From Agromyces intestinalis (GTDB lineage Bacteria; Actinomycetota; Actinomycetes; Actinomycetales; Microbacteriaceae), in contig NZ_CP043505.1 in NCBI RefSeq assembly GCF_008365295.1, positions 2,356,001 to 2,420,000 of the forward strand: 64,000 bases of DNA. The letters run 5' to 3'. The first letter of the stretch is position 1. Each line of letters opens with the position of its first letter. A program made the position numbers and the translations under genes. This document shows, piece after piece, positions 41,158 through 48,936 of this stretch. The notes beneath the pieces are model-generated. The model was not told the DNA's origin. It ran no database searches and was given only the letters and a program-made list of their open reading frames with translations.

Positions 41158-41574
41158 GTGGGCATCAGCTACGTCGAGTTCGAGGACGAGAACGGGGTTC
41201 TGCGGCGCTACCGCAAGCACGTGAACGGGCGCGGCCTCGTGGCCACGACCGCGAAGGTCGACCCCACCGCCTTCGTCGACCCGACCGCCTACGTCGACCC
41301 CGGAGCCGAAGTCCAGCGCCACGCCGTCATCGGCCCCGGAGGCTGGGTGGACCGCGACGCCATCGTCGCCGAGCGCGCCGAGATCGGGGTGCGCGCCCAC
41401 GTCGGGCGGGGCGCCGTCGTCGGCCGCAACGCCGTCGTCGGGCCGTACGCGTCGATCGGCGCTGCCGCGCGCGTGCAGAACGGCGCGCGAGTGCCGCGCG
41501 AGGCCAAGGTCGCCGAGGGCGACGAGTACCGCGCCTCGACCGAAGACCTGCGCCGGCTCGGCCTCGCGGCCTGA
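41158..41574 (+). CDS. left-handed beta-helix (hexapeptide-repeat) protein
   Basis: 138 residues starting at GTG 41158 behind GGGAGGAG. After ~25 residues it consists of hexapeptide-type turns ([AV]-x-V-D-P-T/G pattern: TAFVDPTAYVDPGAEVQRHAVIGPGG, AEIGVRAHVGRGAVVGRNAVVGPYASIG), the fold of acyltransferases and gamma-carbonic-anhydrase-like proteins. About six turns only, and no catalytic His cluster obvious, so enzyme activity is uncertain. Followed by a degenerate palindromic repeat. Confidence 0.8.
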   Translation: MGISYVEFEDENGVLRRYRKHVNGRGLVATTAKVDPTAFVDPTAYVDPGAEVQRHAVIGPGGWVDRDAIVAERAEIGVRAHVGRGAVVGRNAVVGPYASIGAAARVQNGARVPREAKVAEGDEYRASTEDLRRLGLAA

Positions 41575-41580
41575 GCGAAG

Positions 41581-41676
41581 CCGCCGGTCGAGGAGCACGC
41601 AGGGCGTATCGAGACCCCGGAGGGCGCGTCACCCGCGCGGTGATCCGCTCGCCGGCGCTCGCTACTCGACCGGCGG
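41581..41676. repeat. palindromic interspersed repeat, degenerate copy
   Basis: Left part CCGCCGGTCGAGGAG (41581-41595) and CGTATCGAGACC (41605-41616); right outer arm CTACTCGACCGGCGG (41662-41676). The right inner arm is missing or replaced. The right arm provides the last codons and TAG stop of the leftward LLM gene. Confidence 0.75.
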
Positions 41677-42720
41677 GTGGAGCGCGCCCGCCAGCAGCTC
41701 GAGGGTCTGCACGCGCCCCGGCGAGGCATCCACCGCCTCGGTCGCGTAGGCGCCCGCCACCGGAACGACCATGACCTCGTCGACCCCGTGCCGCTCGGCG
41801 AGATCGCGCACGCGCGCGGCCGCGGCATCCGCATCGCCGATCACCCAGCGCGAGCGGATCGGGGCGATGAGCTCCTCGGCCAGCCCGTCGGCCGGCGCGG
41901 TGAGCGCCTCCTCGACGGTCTCGAGTTCGCGCAGCGGTTGGTTCATGCGCATGCGCGCGAACATCCGCAGCTGCGGCAGCGCGCGCTCCTGCGCCTCGGC
42001 GGCGGTGGGCGCGACGACCGCGTTCACCGTGAGGAAGGTCTCGGGCACCGGATGCCGCTCGCTCGGCGTGTACCCGTCGCGATACAGCGCCAGCGCGCGC
42101 TCGAGGCCCTCGCCCGAGAAGTGGTTGGCGAACACGTACGGCAGTCCGAGCTGCGCGGCGAGCTGGGCCGAGTAGTCGCTCGAGCCGAGCAGCCAGACGG
42201 TGGGCGACCCGGCCGCGGCGGGCGTCGCGGTGATCGGGTACTCGCGCCCGTTGGTGAGCCGCAGCGTCGCGCCGTCGGGGTCGAGCAGGCTGATGATGTC
42301 GGCGATGTGGTCGGGGAACCGATCGACGTCGGCCGTCGGCCCCGAGATGCGTAGCAACTGCGTGATCACCGGGTCGCTGCCCGGCGCCCGCCCGATGCCG
42401 AGGTCGATGCGCCCCGGCGCGATCGCCTCGAGCGCGGCGAACTGCTCGGCGACCACGAGCGGTGCGTGGTTCGGCAGCATGACCCCGCCCGACCCGACCC
42501 GGATGCGATCGGTGCGCGCCGCGATCGCGGCCGCGAGCACGGGCGGCGTGGTCGACGCGACCGCGCGCATGTTGTGGTGCTCGGCGAACCAGTAGCGGGT
42601 GTAGCCGAGCCGGTCGGCGGCCCGGGCGAGCGCGACCGAGGCGGTCACCGCCTCGGCGCTGGTCTGCCCCGATCGCACGGGTACGAGGTCGAGCACGGAA
42701 AGGCGAGGTGAAGCAGGCAT
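41662..42720 (-). CDS. luciferase-like (LLM class) flavin-dependent oxidoreductase
   Basis: 352 residues started at ATG 42720. Pattern of the MsnO8-type LLM subfamily: SVLDLVPVRSGQTSAEAV at the N-terminus, YTRYWFAEHHNMRAVASTTPPVLAAAIAART, RVGSGGVMLPNHAPLVVAEQFAALEAIAPGRIDLGIGRAPG, and PTVWLLGSSDYSAQLAAQLGLPYVFANHF. Uses FMN or F420; substrate unknown. Its final PPVE residues and stop are contributed by a palindromic-repeat arm, suggesting an altered C-terminus. A long frame upstream to 43329 is antisense to the FAD-oxidase gene. Confidence 0.88.
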   Translation of the reverse strand: MPASPRLSVLDLVPVRSGQTSAEAVTASVALARAADRLGYTRYWFAEHHNMRAVASTTPPVLAAAIAARTDRIRVGSGGVMLPNHAPLVVAEQFAALEAIAPGRIDLGIGRAPGSDPVITQLLRISGPTADVDRFPDHIADIISLLDPDGATLRLTNGREYPITATPAAAGSPTVWLLGSSDYSAQLAAQLGLPYVFANHFSGEGLERALALYRDGYTPSERHPVPETFLTVNAVVAPTAAEAQERALPQLRMFARMRMNQPLRELETVEEALTAPADGLAEELIAPIRSRWVIGDADAAAARVRDLAERHGVDEVMVVPVAGAYATEAVDASPGRVQTLELLAGALHPPVE

Positions 42721-42902
42721 CGGATGTCGCAACCGGCCCCGTGCGGCGGGTATTCCTCGTTCGGGGTTCTCCCTGAGCCGATCGGCGGGCTCGCTCTGAT
42801 TCGAGGCCGGCGTCGGTCGAGTCGAATGGCTCCCGTTGTGCGTCGCGCCGCCCTGTCGGGGCATTCGATCGCGGCGAGACATCCCATCGGAAGGAACCAT
42901 CC

Positions 42903-44372
42903 ATGAACACCCCTGTGCCCGCCGCCGCTGCGCCCGCTGCCGAACTCTCCACCCCGCCGAGCCTGCGCGAGAGCCTCGCGCGGCTCGCCGCCCGGCTCGA
43001 TGGCCGCCTGTCCATCCCTGGCGACACCGGCTGGGAGGCCGACCGTGCCGCCTGGAACCTCGCGATCGACCAGCGTCCCGCGGCGGTCGCGGTCGTCGCA
43101 TCGGTCGCCGACGTCGTGCGCGTCGTCGAGACCGCCCGCGACCTCGGGCTCGCGGTCGTGCCGCAGAGCACCGGCCACAACGCCGGCCCGCTCGTCGACC
43201 GCAACGACCTCGCCGACGCGATCCTGCTGCGCACGCACGAACTGCGGGGCGTGACCGTCGACACGTTCGCCCGCACCGCGCGGGTCGAGGCGGGCGCGCA
43301 GTGGGGCGACGTCGTCGCCGCGACCGCACCGCACGGCCTCGCCGCGCTCGCCGGGTCGTCGCACGATGTCGGCGTCGTCGGCTACACGCTCGGCGGCGGA
43401 TTCTCGTGGCTCGCCCGCGCGCACGGCCTCGCCGCGAACCAGGTGCTCGCGGTCGAGCTCGTCACCGCCGACGGTGTGCTGCGCAGGGTCGACGCCGAAC
43501 ACGACGCCGATCTGTTCTGGGCGGTACGCGGCGGCGGAGGCGACTTCGGCGTCGTGACGGCACTGGAGTTCCGCGTGTTCGAGGTGGCCGAGGTGGTCGC
43601 GGGCACCCTGTTCTTCCCGATCGAGCGCACCGAGGAGGTGCTGCAGGCGTGGGCGTCGTGGACGCAGGCCGTGCCCGTCAGCGTGACGAGCGTGGGCCGG
43701 GTGCTGCGGATCCCCCCGCTGCCCGACCTCCCGCCGTTCCTCTCGGGGCAGTCGTACGTGGTCGTCGAGGCCGCGATGCTCGAGTCCGTCGAGCGCGCCG
43801 ACGAGCTGCTCGCGCCGCTGCGGGCGCTGGGCCCCGTGATCGACACCGTGCATCCGCAGCCCGCCGCGGAGCTGCTGCAGCTGCACATGGACCCGCCCGG
43901 GCCGACGCCCGGCATCGGCGACGGCATGATGCTGCGCGACCTCGACGCCGAGGACCTGGCCGCGGCGGTGCGAGCGTTCGCCCGGGCGGTCGGGCCGGAC
44001 TCGGGCAGCGCGCTGCTCTCGGCCGAGATCCGTCACCTCGGCGGCACGGTGCGGCCCGAGGCGGCTCGGGCGCGCGCACGGGCGCTCGCCCTGCCCGAGC
44101 CGGGAGCGACCGCGGGCTTCGAGGGCGGATACCTCGTCTACGGCGTCGGCATCCCGACCACGGTGCCCGGTGCCGTCGAGGGGCTCATCGCGTCGGTCGG
44201 GCGCCTCCTCGCGCAGATCGAGCCGTGGCGCGCCGAGGTCGACTACCTGAACTTCGCCGAGCACGCGCGCCACCCCGAGCGACTCTTCGGCGACGCGATC
44301 GATCGGCTGCGTGCGATCAAGCGCACGGTCGACCCGACGGGCGTGATCCGCTCGAACCATCCGGTGCGCTGA
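42903..44372 (+). CDS. FAD-dependent oxidoreductase, berberine-bridge/PCMH type
   Basis: 489 residues. FAD-binding PCMH domain: AWNLAIDQRPAAVAVVASVADV, VVPQSTGHNAGPL (usual covalent-FAD His region), GVTVDTFARTARVEAGAQWGDVV, LAGSSHDVGVVGYTLGGGFSWLARAHGLAANQV; substrate domain then the C-terminal berberine-like VDYLNFAEHARHPERLFGDAIDRLRAIKRTVDPTGVIRSNHPV. The second covalent Cys of bicovalent enzymes (CGVGGH) is not seen, so one covalent bond through His is expected. Oxidises an alcohol, sugar or alkaloid-like substrate using O2; identity unknown. GGAAGGA precedes the ATG. Confidence 0.9.
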   Translation: MNTPVPAAAAPAAELSTPPSLRESLARLAARLDGRLSIPGDTGWEADRAAWNLAIDQRPAAVAVVASVADVVRVVETARDLGLAVVPQSTGHNAGPLVDRNDLADAILLRTHELRGVTVDTFARTARVEAGAQWGDVVAATAPHGLAALAGSSHDVGVVGYTLGGGFSWLARAHGLAANQVLAVELVTADGVLRRVDAEHDADLFWAVRGGGGDFGVVTALEFRVFEVAEVVAGTLFFPIERTEEVLQAWASWTQAVPVSVTSVGRVLRIPPLPDLPPFLSGQSYVVVEAAMLESVERADELLAPLRALGPVIDTVHPQPAAELLQLHMDPPGPTPGIGDGMMLRDLDAEDLAAAVRAFARAVGPDSGSALLSAEIRHLGGTVRPEAARARARALALPEPGATAGFEGGYLVYGVGIPTTVPGAVEGLIASVGRLLAQIEPWRAEVDYLNFAEHARHPERLFGDAIDRLRAIKRTVDPTGVIRSNHPVR

Positions 44373-44420
44373 GCGCGACGCGAGGGCACGAGATCAGGGG
44401 CGATCGGGGGATTCCCCCAG

Positions 44421-44448
44421 TGACGGGGAACGGCCGGGGGAGTATCGT
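44421..44448 (+). promoter_or_regulatory. candidate promoter TGACGG-N16-TATCGT for the DUF4407 gene
   Basis: -35-like TGACGG (44421-44426) and -10-like TATCGT (44443-44448) ending 45 bases before ATG 44494. Confidence 0.45.
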
Positions 44449-44455
44449 GACCCGC

Positions 44456-44472
44456 CTGACCTGATCGGTCAG
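44456..44472 (+). promoter_or_regulatory. candidate operator CTGACC-TGATC-GGTCAG
   Basis: Perfect 6-base dyad with a 5-base spacer overlapping the expected transcription start of the DUF4407 gene; placement suits a repressor. A second G/C stem GGGGG-att-CCCCC lies just upstream of the promoter. Confidence 0.45.
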
Positions 44473-44493
44473 CTCGGCGGATCGGGGGGATCG

Positions 44494-45840
44494 ATGAGCC
44501 GGCTCGGTGACACGCTCGTGACGCTCGGTGGTGCGCGACCCGACGTGATCGGTCGCGCGCCCGGTCAGCGGCAGCGCTACCTCTCGATGGGGCTCGTGCT
44601 CATCGCGACCGCGGTGGTCTCGGCTGCGGCCGCCTCGTTCGCGCTGCTCATGGCGCTGACCGCACCCCCATGGGTCGCGGTCGGGGTCGGCATCGCGTGG
44701 GGCCTCGTGATCCTCGCGATCGACCGCATGCTCGTCGTCGGGATGCCGCGCCAACCGCGCCCGTCCGCGAACGTGTGGCTCGCCCTGCCGCGAGTCGCGC
44801 TCGCACTCGTCATCGGCGTCGTGGTCGCCACCCCGCTCACGCTTCAGGTGTTCGAGCGCGAGATCGCCGCCGAGACCGAGGTCATGGCGCTCGAAGCGAA
44901 GCAGGCATTCGAGGAGGAGCTCGCGAACGACCCGCGGTACGCCGAGATCGACGCGCTCGCCGCAAGCGTCGCCGCGCAGCGCGCGCTCATCTCCGACGGC
45001 GGCCGCGACGCGCTCGCCGCCGACCCCGACTACGCCGCCGCGCAGGCCGCCACCGCCGCGGCGCAGGCCGCCTACGACGAGGCGAATCGAGTCTGGCTGG
45101 CAGAGCTCGACGGCACCGAGGGCACCGGCATCATCGGCGACGGCCCGATCACCCAGTCGAAGAAGCTCGACCGCGACGGCAAGCTCGCCGCGCTCGACGC
45201 CGCGAAGGCCGCCGAAGCGGACGCCAAGGCGCAGGCCGAGGCGCGCATCTCGGCAGGCGCAGCCGAGGCCGTCGCCCAGGCCGAGCAGACCCTCGCCGCC
45301 GACGAGCAGCGGCTCGACCGGCTCACCGCTGCGCGCGACGTCGAGCAGGCCAGATACGAGGCGGCGGCCGAGCAGGGCGACGGCATGCTCGCCCGGCTCG
45401 ACGCGCTCTGGCGCATCGGCGAGCGCAACGGCCTGCTCGGGTTCGCGCACCTCATGATCGCGCTGCTGTTCGTGTGCATCGAGCTCATGCCCGTGCTCAC
45501 GAAGACGCTGCAGAACCTCATGGCGCCGACCGCGTACGACGAGGTCGCCCAGCTCACCGACGACGCCATCGTGGCGTCCGAACGCGAGCGCGCCGATGAG
45601 CGACTGCGCGCCGCGCGCGACGAGGCGGCCCCGCGGCTCGATGTCGCCGAGTACCGCGCCGGGCTGCGGCGCGAGTCGGGCCGACGCGTCGCCGAGGCGT
45701 TCGTCGCGCGGGCCGAGGAGGCCGAGCTCGCCGCCATCGACGAGTGGGGCGAACAGCGGGCACCGTTCATCGCGACCCGTGCAGTGCGCGAATGGGAGCG
45801 CGACCTCGACGGCGCGCCGGTCGAGCCGTCGTCGGCGTGA
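44494..45840 (+). CDS. DUF4407 membrane/coiled-coil protein
   Basis: 448 residues. Three transmembrane segments near the N-terminus (MGLVLIATAVVSAAAASFALLMAL; WVAVGVGIAWGLVILAIDRMLVVG; VALALVIGVVVATPLTLQVF), then ~170 residues of Ala/Glu-rich coiled coil, a late hydrophobic segment (LLGFAHLMIALLFVCIELMPVLTKTL, ~315-340) and a charged tail. The AIDRMLV and KTLQNLMAPTAYD segments fit DUF4407. Both termini are probably cytoplasmic with the coiled coil outside. Function unknown. A GGGGG stretch precedes the ATG. Confidence 0.85.
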   Translation: MSRLGDTLVTLGGARPDVIGRAPGQRQRYLSMGLVLIATAVVSAAAASFALLMALTAPPWVAVGVGIAWGLVILAIDRMLVVGMPRQPRPSANVWLALPRVALALVIGVVVATPLTLQVFEREIAAETEVMALEAKQAFEEELANDPRYAEIDALAASVAAQRALISDGGRDALAADPDYAAAQAATAAAQAAYDEANRVWLAELDGTEGTGIIGDGPITQSKKLDRDGKLAALDAAKAAEADAKAQAEARISAGAAEAVAQAEQTLAADEQRLDRLTAARDVEQARYEAAAEQGDGMLARLDALWRIGERNGLLGFAHLMIALLFVCIELMPVLTKTLQNLMAPTAYDEVAQLTDDAIVASERERADERLRAARDEAAPRLDVAEYRAGLRRESGRRVAEAFVARAEEAELAAIDEWGEQRAPFIATRAVREWERDLDGAPVEPSSA

Positions 45841-45886
45841 GTGCCGACCGACCCGGTCGGGGGTGTCGCTCTCGCGTCGGCCTCCC

Positions 45887-45892
45887 TAGGCT
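45887..45892 (+). promoter_or_regulatory. candidate -10 box TAGGCT for the baeRF gene
   Basis: TAGGCT 55 bases before ATG 45948; the resulting ~45-base leader carries GAGGGA. Confidence 0.45.
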
Positions 45893-45947
45893 GGGGTGAT
45901 GCGACACCGCGGTCGCGGGTCGCGACGATTCCCAGGGGGAGGGACGC

Positions 45948-47147
45948 ATGACCGTTCATCACGACATGCCCACCACGGCCGATTTCACCGCCCTCGCCGG
46001 TGCCCACCACCCGGCCATCTCGATCTACGCTTCGACGTCGCCGGTCGTCGCCGAGCGTGAGCGTGCCGAGGTCGCCGTGAAGAGCGCGTTCGACGCCGCC
46101 ATCGAGCAGGTGAAGAGCGGCGGGGCATCCGCAGGCGAGCTCGACGCACTCCGCGCCCGACGCGCCGCGATCCTCGGCGACCAACAGCTCTGGGGCGCCC
46201 TCGCGCGGTCGATCGCGATCTTCGTCGCGCCCGACTTCGACGAGGTGTTCGTACTGCCGAACCGGCTCGACGACTCGTGGCATGTCGGCTCCCACTTCAC
46301 GCTCGGGCAGTTGCTGCGCGCGCCCAGCCAAGACCAGGAGGCGTTCGCCATCACGATCTCGGCGCACGAATGGTCGCTCTGGCACGCGACGCCCGTCGCG
46401 CGGGCGGCGAAGCTCGAACTCGACGCGCAAGGCGTGGCGAACCTCGACGAGGCGACGAACCGCGAACCCGACGAGGACCGCCCGCGCGGCGCGCAGCGCG
46501 GCACCGCGAGCCAGGGCGGAGCGAGCCGGCTCACGGGCGACGAGGGCCGCAAGACGCTGCTCGACCTCTACGCGAAGCGCGTCGCCGATGTGGTGCGGCG
46601 GGCCCTGCACGAACTCGACCCGAACGAGCGTGTGCCGCTCTTCGTGTTCTCGGCCGAGCCGCTGCTCAGCCTCTTCATCGACCGCGCCCGCAATTCGCGC
46701 CGGGTCGTCGCGGTGCCCGGCGGCGCCGATCGGCTCACGCCCGCCGAGGTCGACGAGGCGGTGCGCCAGCAACTGGCGAAGCTCAACGTCCACGAGGCGG
46801 TGTCGCAGCTGCGCACCCTCGCCGAGGGCAGCGCCGGCCGGGTCGAACGAGATCTCGCCGCGATCGCACGTGAGGCCGCCGACGGCGCGGTCGAGACGCT
46901 GTGGTTCGACTTCACCACGTCGGTGAACGGCACCCTCGACCCCGAGTCGGGTGCGATCGAGTTCGCGAGCGGCAACGGCACCGGCGACGCGCTCGCCGAC
47001 GGCACGCACGCCGGCGACCTGCTGCCCCAGCTCGCCCTGCTCGTGCTGGCCAAGGGCGGCAAGGTGGTCACGGTGCGCGGCGACGACCTCGACGGCGGCG
47101 TGTGGGCCGGCCCCGCGATGGCCGAGTTGCGGTACGCGCTGGCGTAG
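45948..47147 (+). CDS. baeRF-type protein (bacterial eRF1-like family)
   Basis: 399 residues. Segments such as HPAISIYASTSPV, GALARSIAIFVAPDFDEVFVLPNRLDDSWHVGSHFTLGQLLR, ERVPLFVFSAEPLLSLFIDRA and the late QLALLVLAKGGKVVTVRGDDLDGGVWAGPAMAELRYA fit the bacterial archaeo-eukaryotic-release-factor-like families, which are predicted ribosome- or tRNA-associated factors. No GGQ hydrolysis motif is seen. The family is proposed to act in stress or ribosome rescue. Subfamily number not assigned. Confidence 0.7.
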   Translation: MTVHHDMPTTADFTALAGAHHPAISIYASTSPVVAERERAEVAVKSAFDAAIEQVKSGGASAGELDALRARRAAILGDQQLWGALARSIAIFVAPDFDEVFVLPNRLDDSWHVGSHFTLGQLLRAPSQDQEAFAITISAHEWSLWHATPVARAAKLELDAQGVANLDEATNREPDEDRPRGAQRGTASQGGASRLTGDEGRKTLLDLYAKRVADVVRRALHELDPNERVPLFVFSAEPLLSLFIDRARNSRRVVAVPGGADRLTPAEVDEAVRQQLAKLNVHEAVSQLRTLAEGSAGRVERDLAAIAREAADGAVETLWFDFTTSVNGTLDPESGAIEFASGNGTGDALADGTHAGDLLPQLALLVLAKGGKVVTVRGDDLDGGVWAGPAMAELRYALA

Positions 47148-47180
47148 CCGGCCGGTTCAGCGGTCGGCCGGCGGCTCAGC

Positions 47181-47220
47181 ACGTCGGCCGCCCGCTCGGC
47201 ACGTCGGCCGCCCGCTCGGC
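47181..47220. repeat. 20-base perfect direct repeat
   Basis: acgtcggccgcccgctcggc at 47181-47200 and again at 47201-47220, in the gap between two convergent genes. Confidence 0.85.
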
Positions 47221-47238
47221 GGGAAGGCTTCGGCAGCT

Positions 47239-47703
47239 TCAGCGAGCGTCGCGCCCGGTCCACCGACCGGGCGCGGAACTCGCGACGCCGACCTGCGCCG
47301 CCTCCATCACGGGCACCGTGATCGGCGCGCGATGCGCGAAGCGGATCAGCACCTCGTGTGCCGAGGAGTCCTCGATGAGCGTCTCGACGTCGACGTCGCT
47401 CAGCACGCTCGCCGCGGCATCCGACGGCGGGGTCTCGCGCAACTCGAGCCAGAGTTGATCGGGGTGGGGCACGATGCCGGGGTTCGCCGCGACGAGCGCG
47501 AGCGACCAGCCCGCAGTGGGGCAGAGCCCGGCGCCGGCGACGCGGATGATGCGCACCCCGCACGACGTCGACGCGGTCGCGGTGAAGTCGACGGCCGAGA
47601 ACTCGCAGGCGGGCGCGGGCTGCGACGAGTGGATCCGGTGCACTGCCGGCACGAAGGGGATGCGAAGCGGGCGGGTGTTCAGGTCGATGTCCAGGTCGGT
47701 CAT
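47239..47703 (-). CDS. hypothetical protein
   Basis: 154 residues, family not recognised. Mostly beta-predicted with little low-complexity; three Cys (residues about 33, 48, 60), a segment VRIIRVAGAGLCPTAGWSLALVAANPGIVPHPDQLWLELRE and a C-terminal VLIRFAHRAPITVPVMEA that reads like repeated beta strands. Convergent with the baeRF gene and divergent from the F420-type oxidoreductase. A TAGCGT box ends 8 bases before the ATG, supporting it as a real leaderless gene. Confidence 0.68.
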   Translation of the reverse strand: MTDLDIDLNTRPLRIPFVPAVHRIHSSQPAPACEFSAVDFTATASTSCGVRIIRVAGAGLCPTAGWSLALVAANPGIVPHPDQLWLELRETPPSDAAASVLSDVDVETLIEDSSAHEVLIRFAHRAPITVPVMEAAQVGVASSAPGRWTGRDAR

Positions 47704-47711
47704 ACCGGCCG

Positions 47712-47717
47712 ACGCTA
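47712..47717 (-). promoter_or_regulatory. candidate -10 box TAGCGT (leaderless start of 47703)
   Basis: Minus-strand TAGCGT, 8-base spacer to ATG at 47703. Confidence 0.42.
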
Positions 47718-47788
47718 CGGACGGCGCGAGCCCGATGCATCAGGGCTGGCGCTGAGATGCGGATGCCTCGGGGGCCGCGGCATCCGAA

Positions 47789-47794
47789 TAGGCT
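47789..47794 (+). promoter_or_regulatory. candidate -10 box TAGGCT (leaderless start of 47802)
   Basis: TAGGCT, 7-base spacer, ATG 47802; no ribosome site. Confidence 0.55.
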
Positions 47795-47801
47795 CGACCC
47801 C

Positions 47802-48800
47802 ATGCGATTCGGAATGTTCGTTCCCCAGGGTTGGCGTCACGATCTCGTCGGCATCGAGCCGGCCGAGCACTGGGCGGTGATGCACGGCATCGCCGCGCAC
47901 GCCGACCGCGAAGACTCGCCGTGGGAGTCGATCTGGGTCTACGACCACTTCCACACCGTGCCGACCCCCTCGCTCACCGAGGCCACCCACGAGGCGTGGT
48001 CGCTCGTGAACGCCTACGCGGCGTCGACCTCGCGGGTCCGCATCGGCCAGATGTGCACCTGCATGTCGTATCGCAACCCCGCGTACCTCGCGAAGGTCGC
48101 CGCGACTGCCGACCTCGTCTCGGGCGGGCGCGTCGAGATGGGCATCGGCGGTGGATGGTACGAGCACGAGTGGCGCGCGTACGGGTACGGGTTCCCGCCT
48201 GTGCGCGAACGGCTGGGGCGGTTGCGCGAGGGCGTCGAGATCATGCGCCAGGCATGGACGACCGGAACCGCGACGCTCGACGGCGAGTACTACCAGGTCG
48301 ACGGCGCGATCTTCCAGCCGCAGCCCCTGCAGCCCGGCGGCATCCCGTTCTGGATCGCCGGCGGCGGTGAGCAGGTGACGCTGCGCATCGCGGCGAAGTA
48401 CGCGTCGTACACGAACTTCTTCGGCTCGCCCGAGGAGTTCACCCACAAGAGCGAGGTGCTGCGCGGGCACTGCGAGAAGCTCGGCCGCGACTTCTCGTCG
48501 ATCACCCGGTCGGCGAACTTCAACACCGTCATCGGCAGCGACGCGGCCGACGTCGAGCGTCGGCTCGCCGCCCTCGAGGCCCGGGTCGCGCCCTACCTCG
48601 GCCCCGACGTCACGGCGCGCTTCATCGCCGACTACCGCGGCCCGAACTCGCTCGTCGGCACGCCCGCCGAGATCGTGGCGAAGCTGTCGAGCCTGCGCGA
48701 GCGCGGCCTCGAGTACGTCATCACCTATCAGCCCGAGCTGGCGTACGACCGCAGCGGGCTCGAGCTGTTCGAGCAGGAGGTCGTGCCGCAGCTGCGGTGA
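47802..48800 (+). CDS. LLM class F420-dependent-type oxidoreductase
   Basis: 332 residues. MRFGMFVPQGWRHDLVGIEPAEHWAVM start, ESIWVYDHFHTVPTP, RVRIGQMCTCMSYRNPAYLAKVAATADLVSGGRVEMGIGGGWYEHEWRAYGY and IPFWIAGGGEQVTLRIAAKYASYTNF match the actinobacterial LLM group usually labelled F420-dependent. The His of VYDHFHT is at the usual catalytic position. Substrate unknown. ATG 47802 directly follows a -10 box, so upstream in-frame codons are excluded. Confidence 0.9.
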   Translation: MRFGMFVPQGWRHDLVGIEPAEHWAVMHGIAAHADREDSPWESIWVYDHFHTVPTPSLTEATHEAWSLVNAYAASTSRVRIGQMCTCMSYRNPAYLAKVAATADLVSGGRVEMGIGGGWYEHEWRAYGYGFPPVRERLGRLREGVEIMRQAWTTGTATLDGEYYQVDGAIFQPQPLQPGGIPFWIAGGGEQVTLRIAAKYASYTNFFGSPEEFTHKSEVLRGHCEKLGRDFSSITRSANFNTVIGSDAADVERRLAALEARVAPYLGPDVTARFIADYRGPNSLVGTPAEIVAKLSSLRERGLEYVITYQPELAYDRSGLELFEQEVVPQLR

Positions 48801-48819
48801 ACGCCCCGACGCCCCGATC

Positions 48820-48887
48820 GGGAACACATTCGAGGATTGGGAGGACGAATCCACGGAAACGTGTTCCCGATCCTCGAATGTGTTCCC
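48820..48887. repeat. 68-base element with perfect 18-base inverted arms
   Basis: GGGAACACATTCGAGGAT (48820-48837) and ATCCTCGAATGTGTTCCC (48870-48887), 32-base spacer. GTGTTCCC also occurs at 48861-48868, so overlapping dyads exist. It begins 20 bases after the F420-type gene stop. Confidence 0.85.
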
Positions 48888-48895
48888 TTTGAGGG

Positions 48896-48922
48896 ACGGT
48901 GTCGACTGAAGGACGGTGTCGA
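48896..48922 (+). repeat. short direct repeat gacggtgtcgac upstream of 48937
   Basis: gacggtgtcgac occurs twice (starting near 48895 and 48912), directly upstream of the -10 box at 48925. Candidate regulator half sites. Confidence 0.45.
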
Positions 48923-48924
48923 CC

Positions 48925-48930
48925 TAGGGT
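48925..48930 (+). promoter_or_regulatory. candidate -10 box TAGGGT (leaderless start of 48937)
   Basis: TAGGGT, 6-base spacer, GTG start. Confidence 0.55.
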
Positions 48931-48936
48931 GGGCGG

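Noticed and set aside
45899-45947. Leaderless start of the baeRF gene at ATG 45899
   Set aside because: That ATG follows TAGGCT closely but is out of frame with the protein; the in-frame ATG 45948 has GAGGGA.
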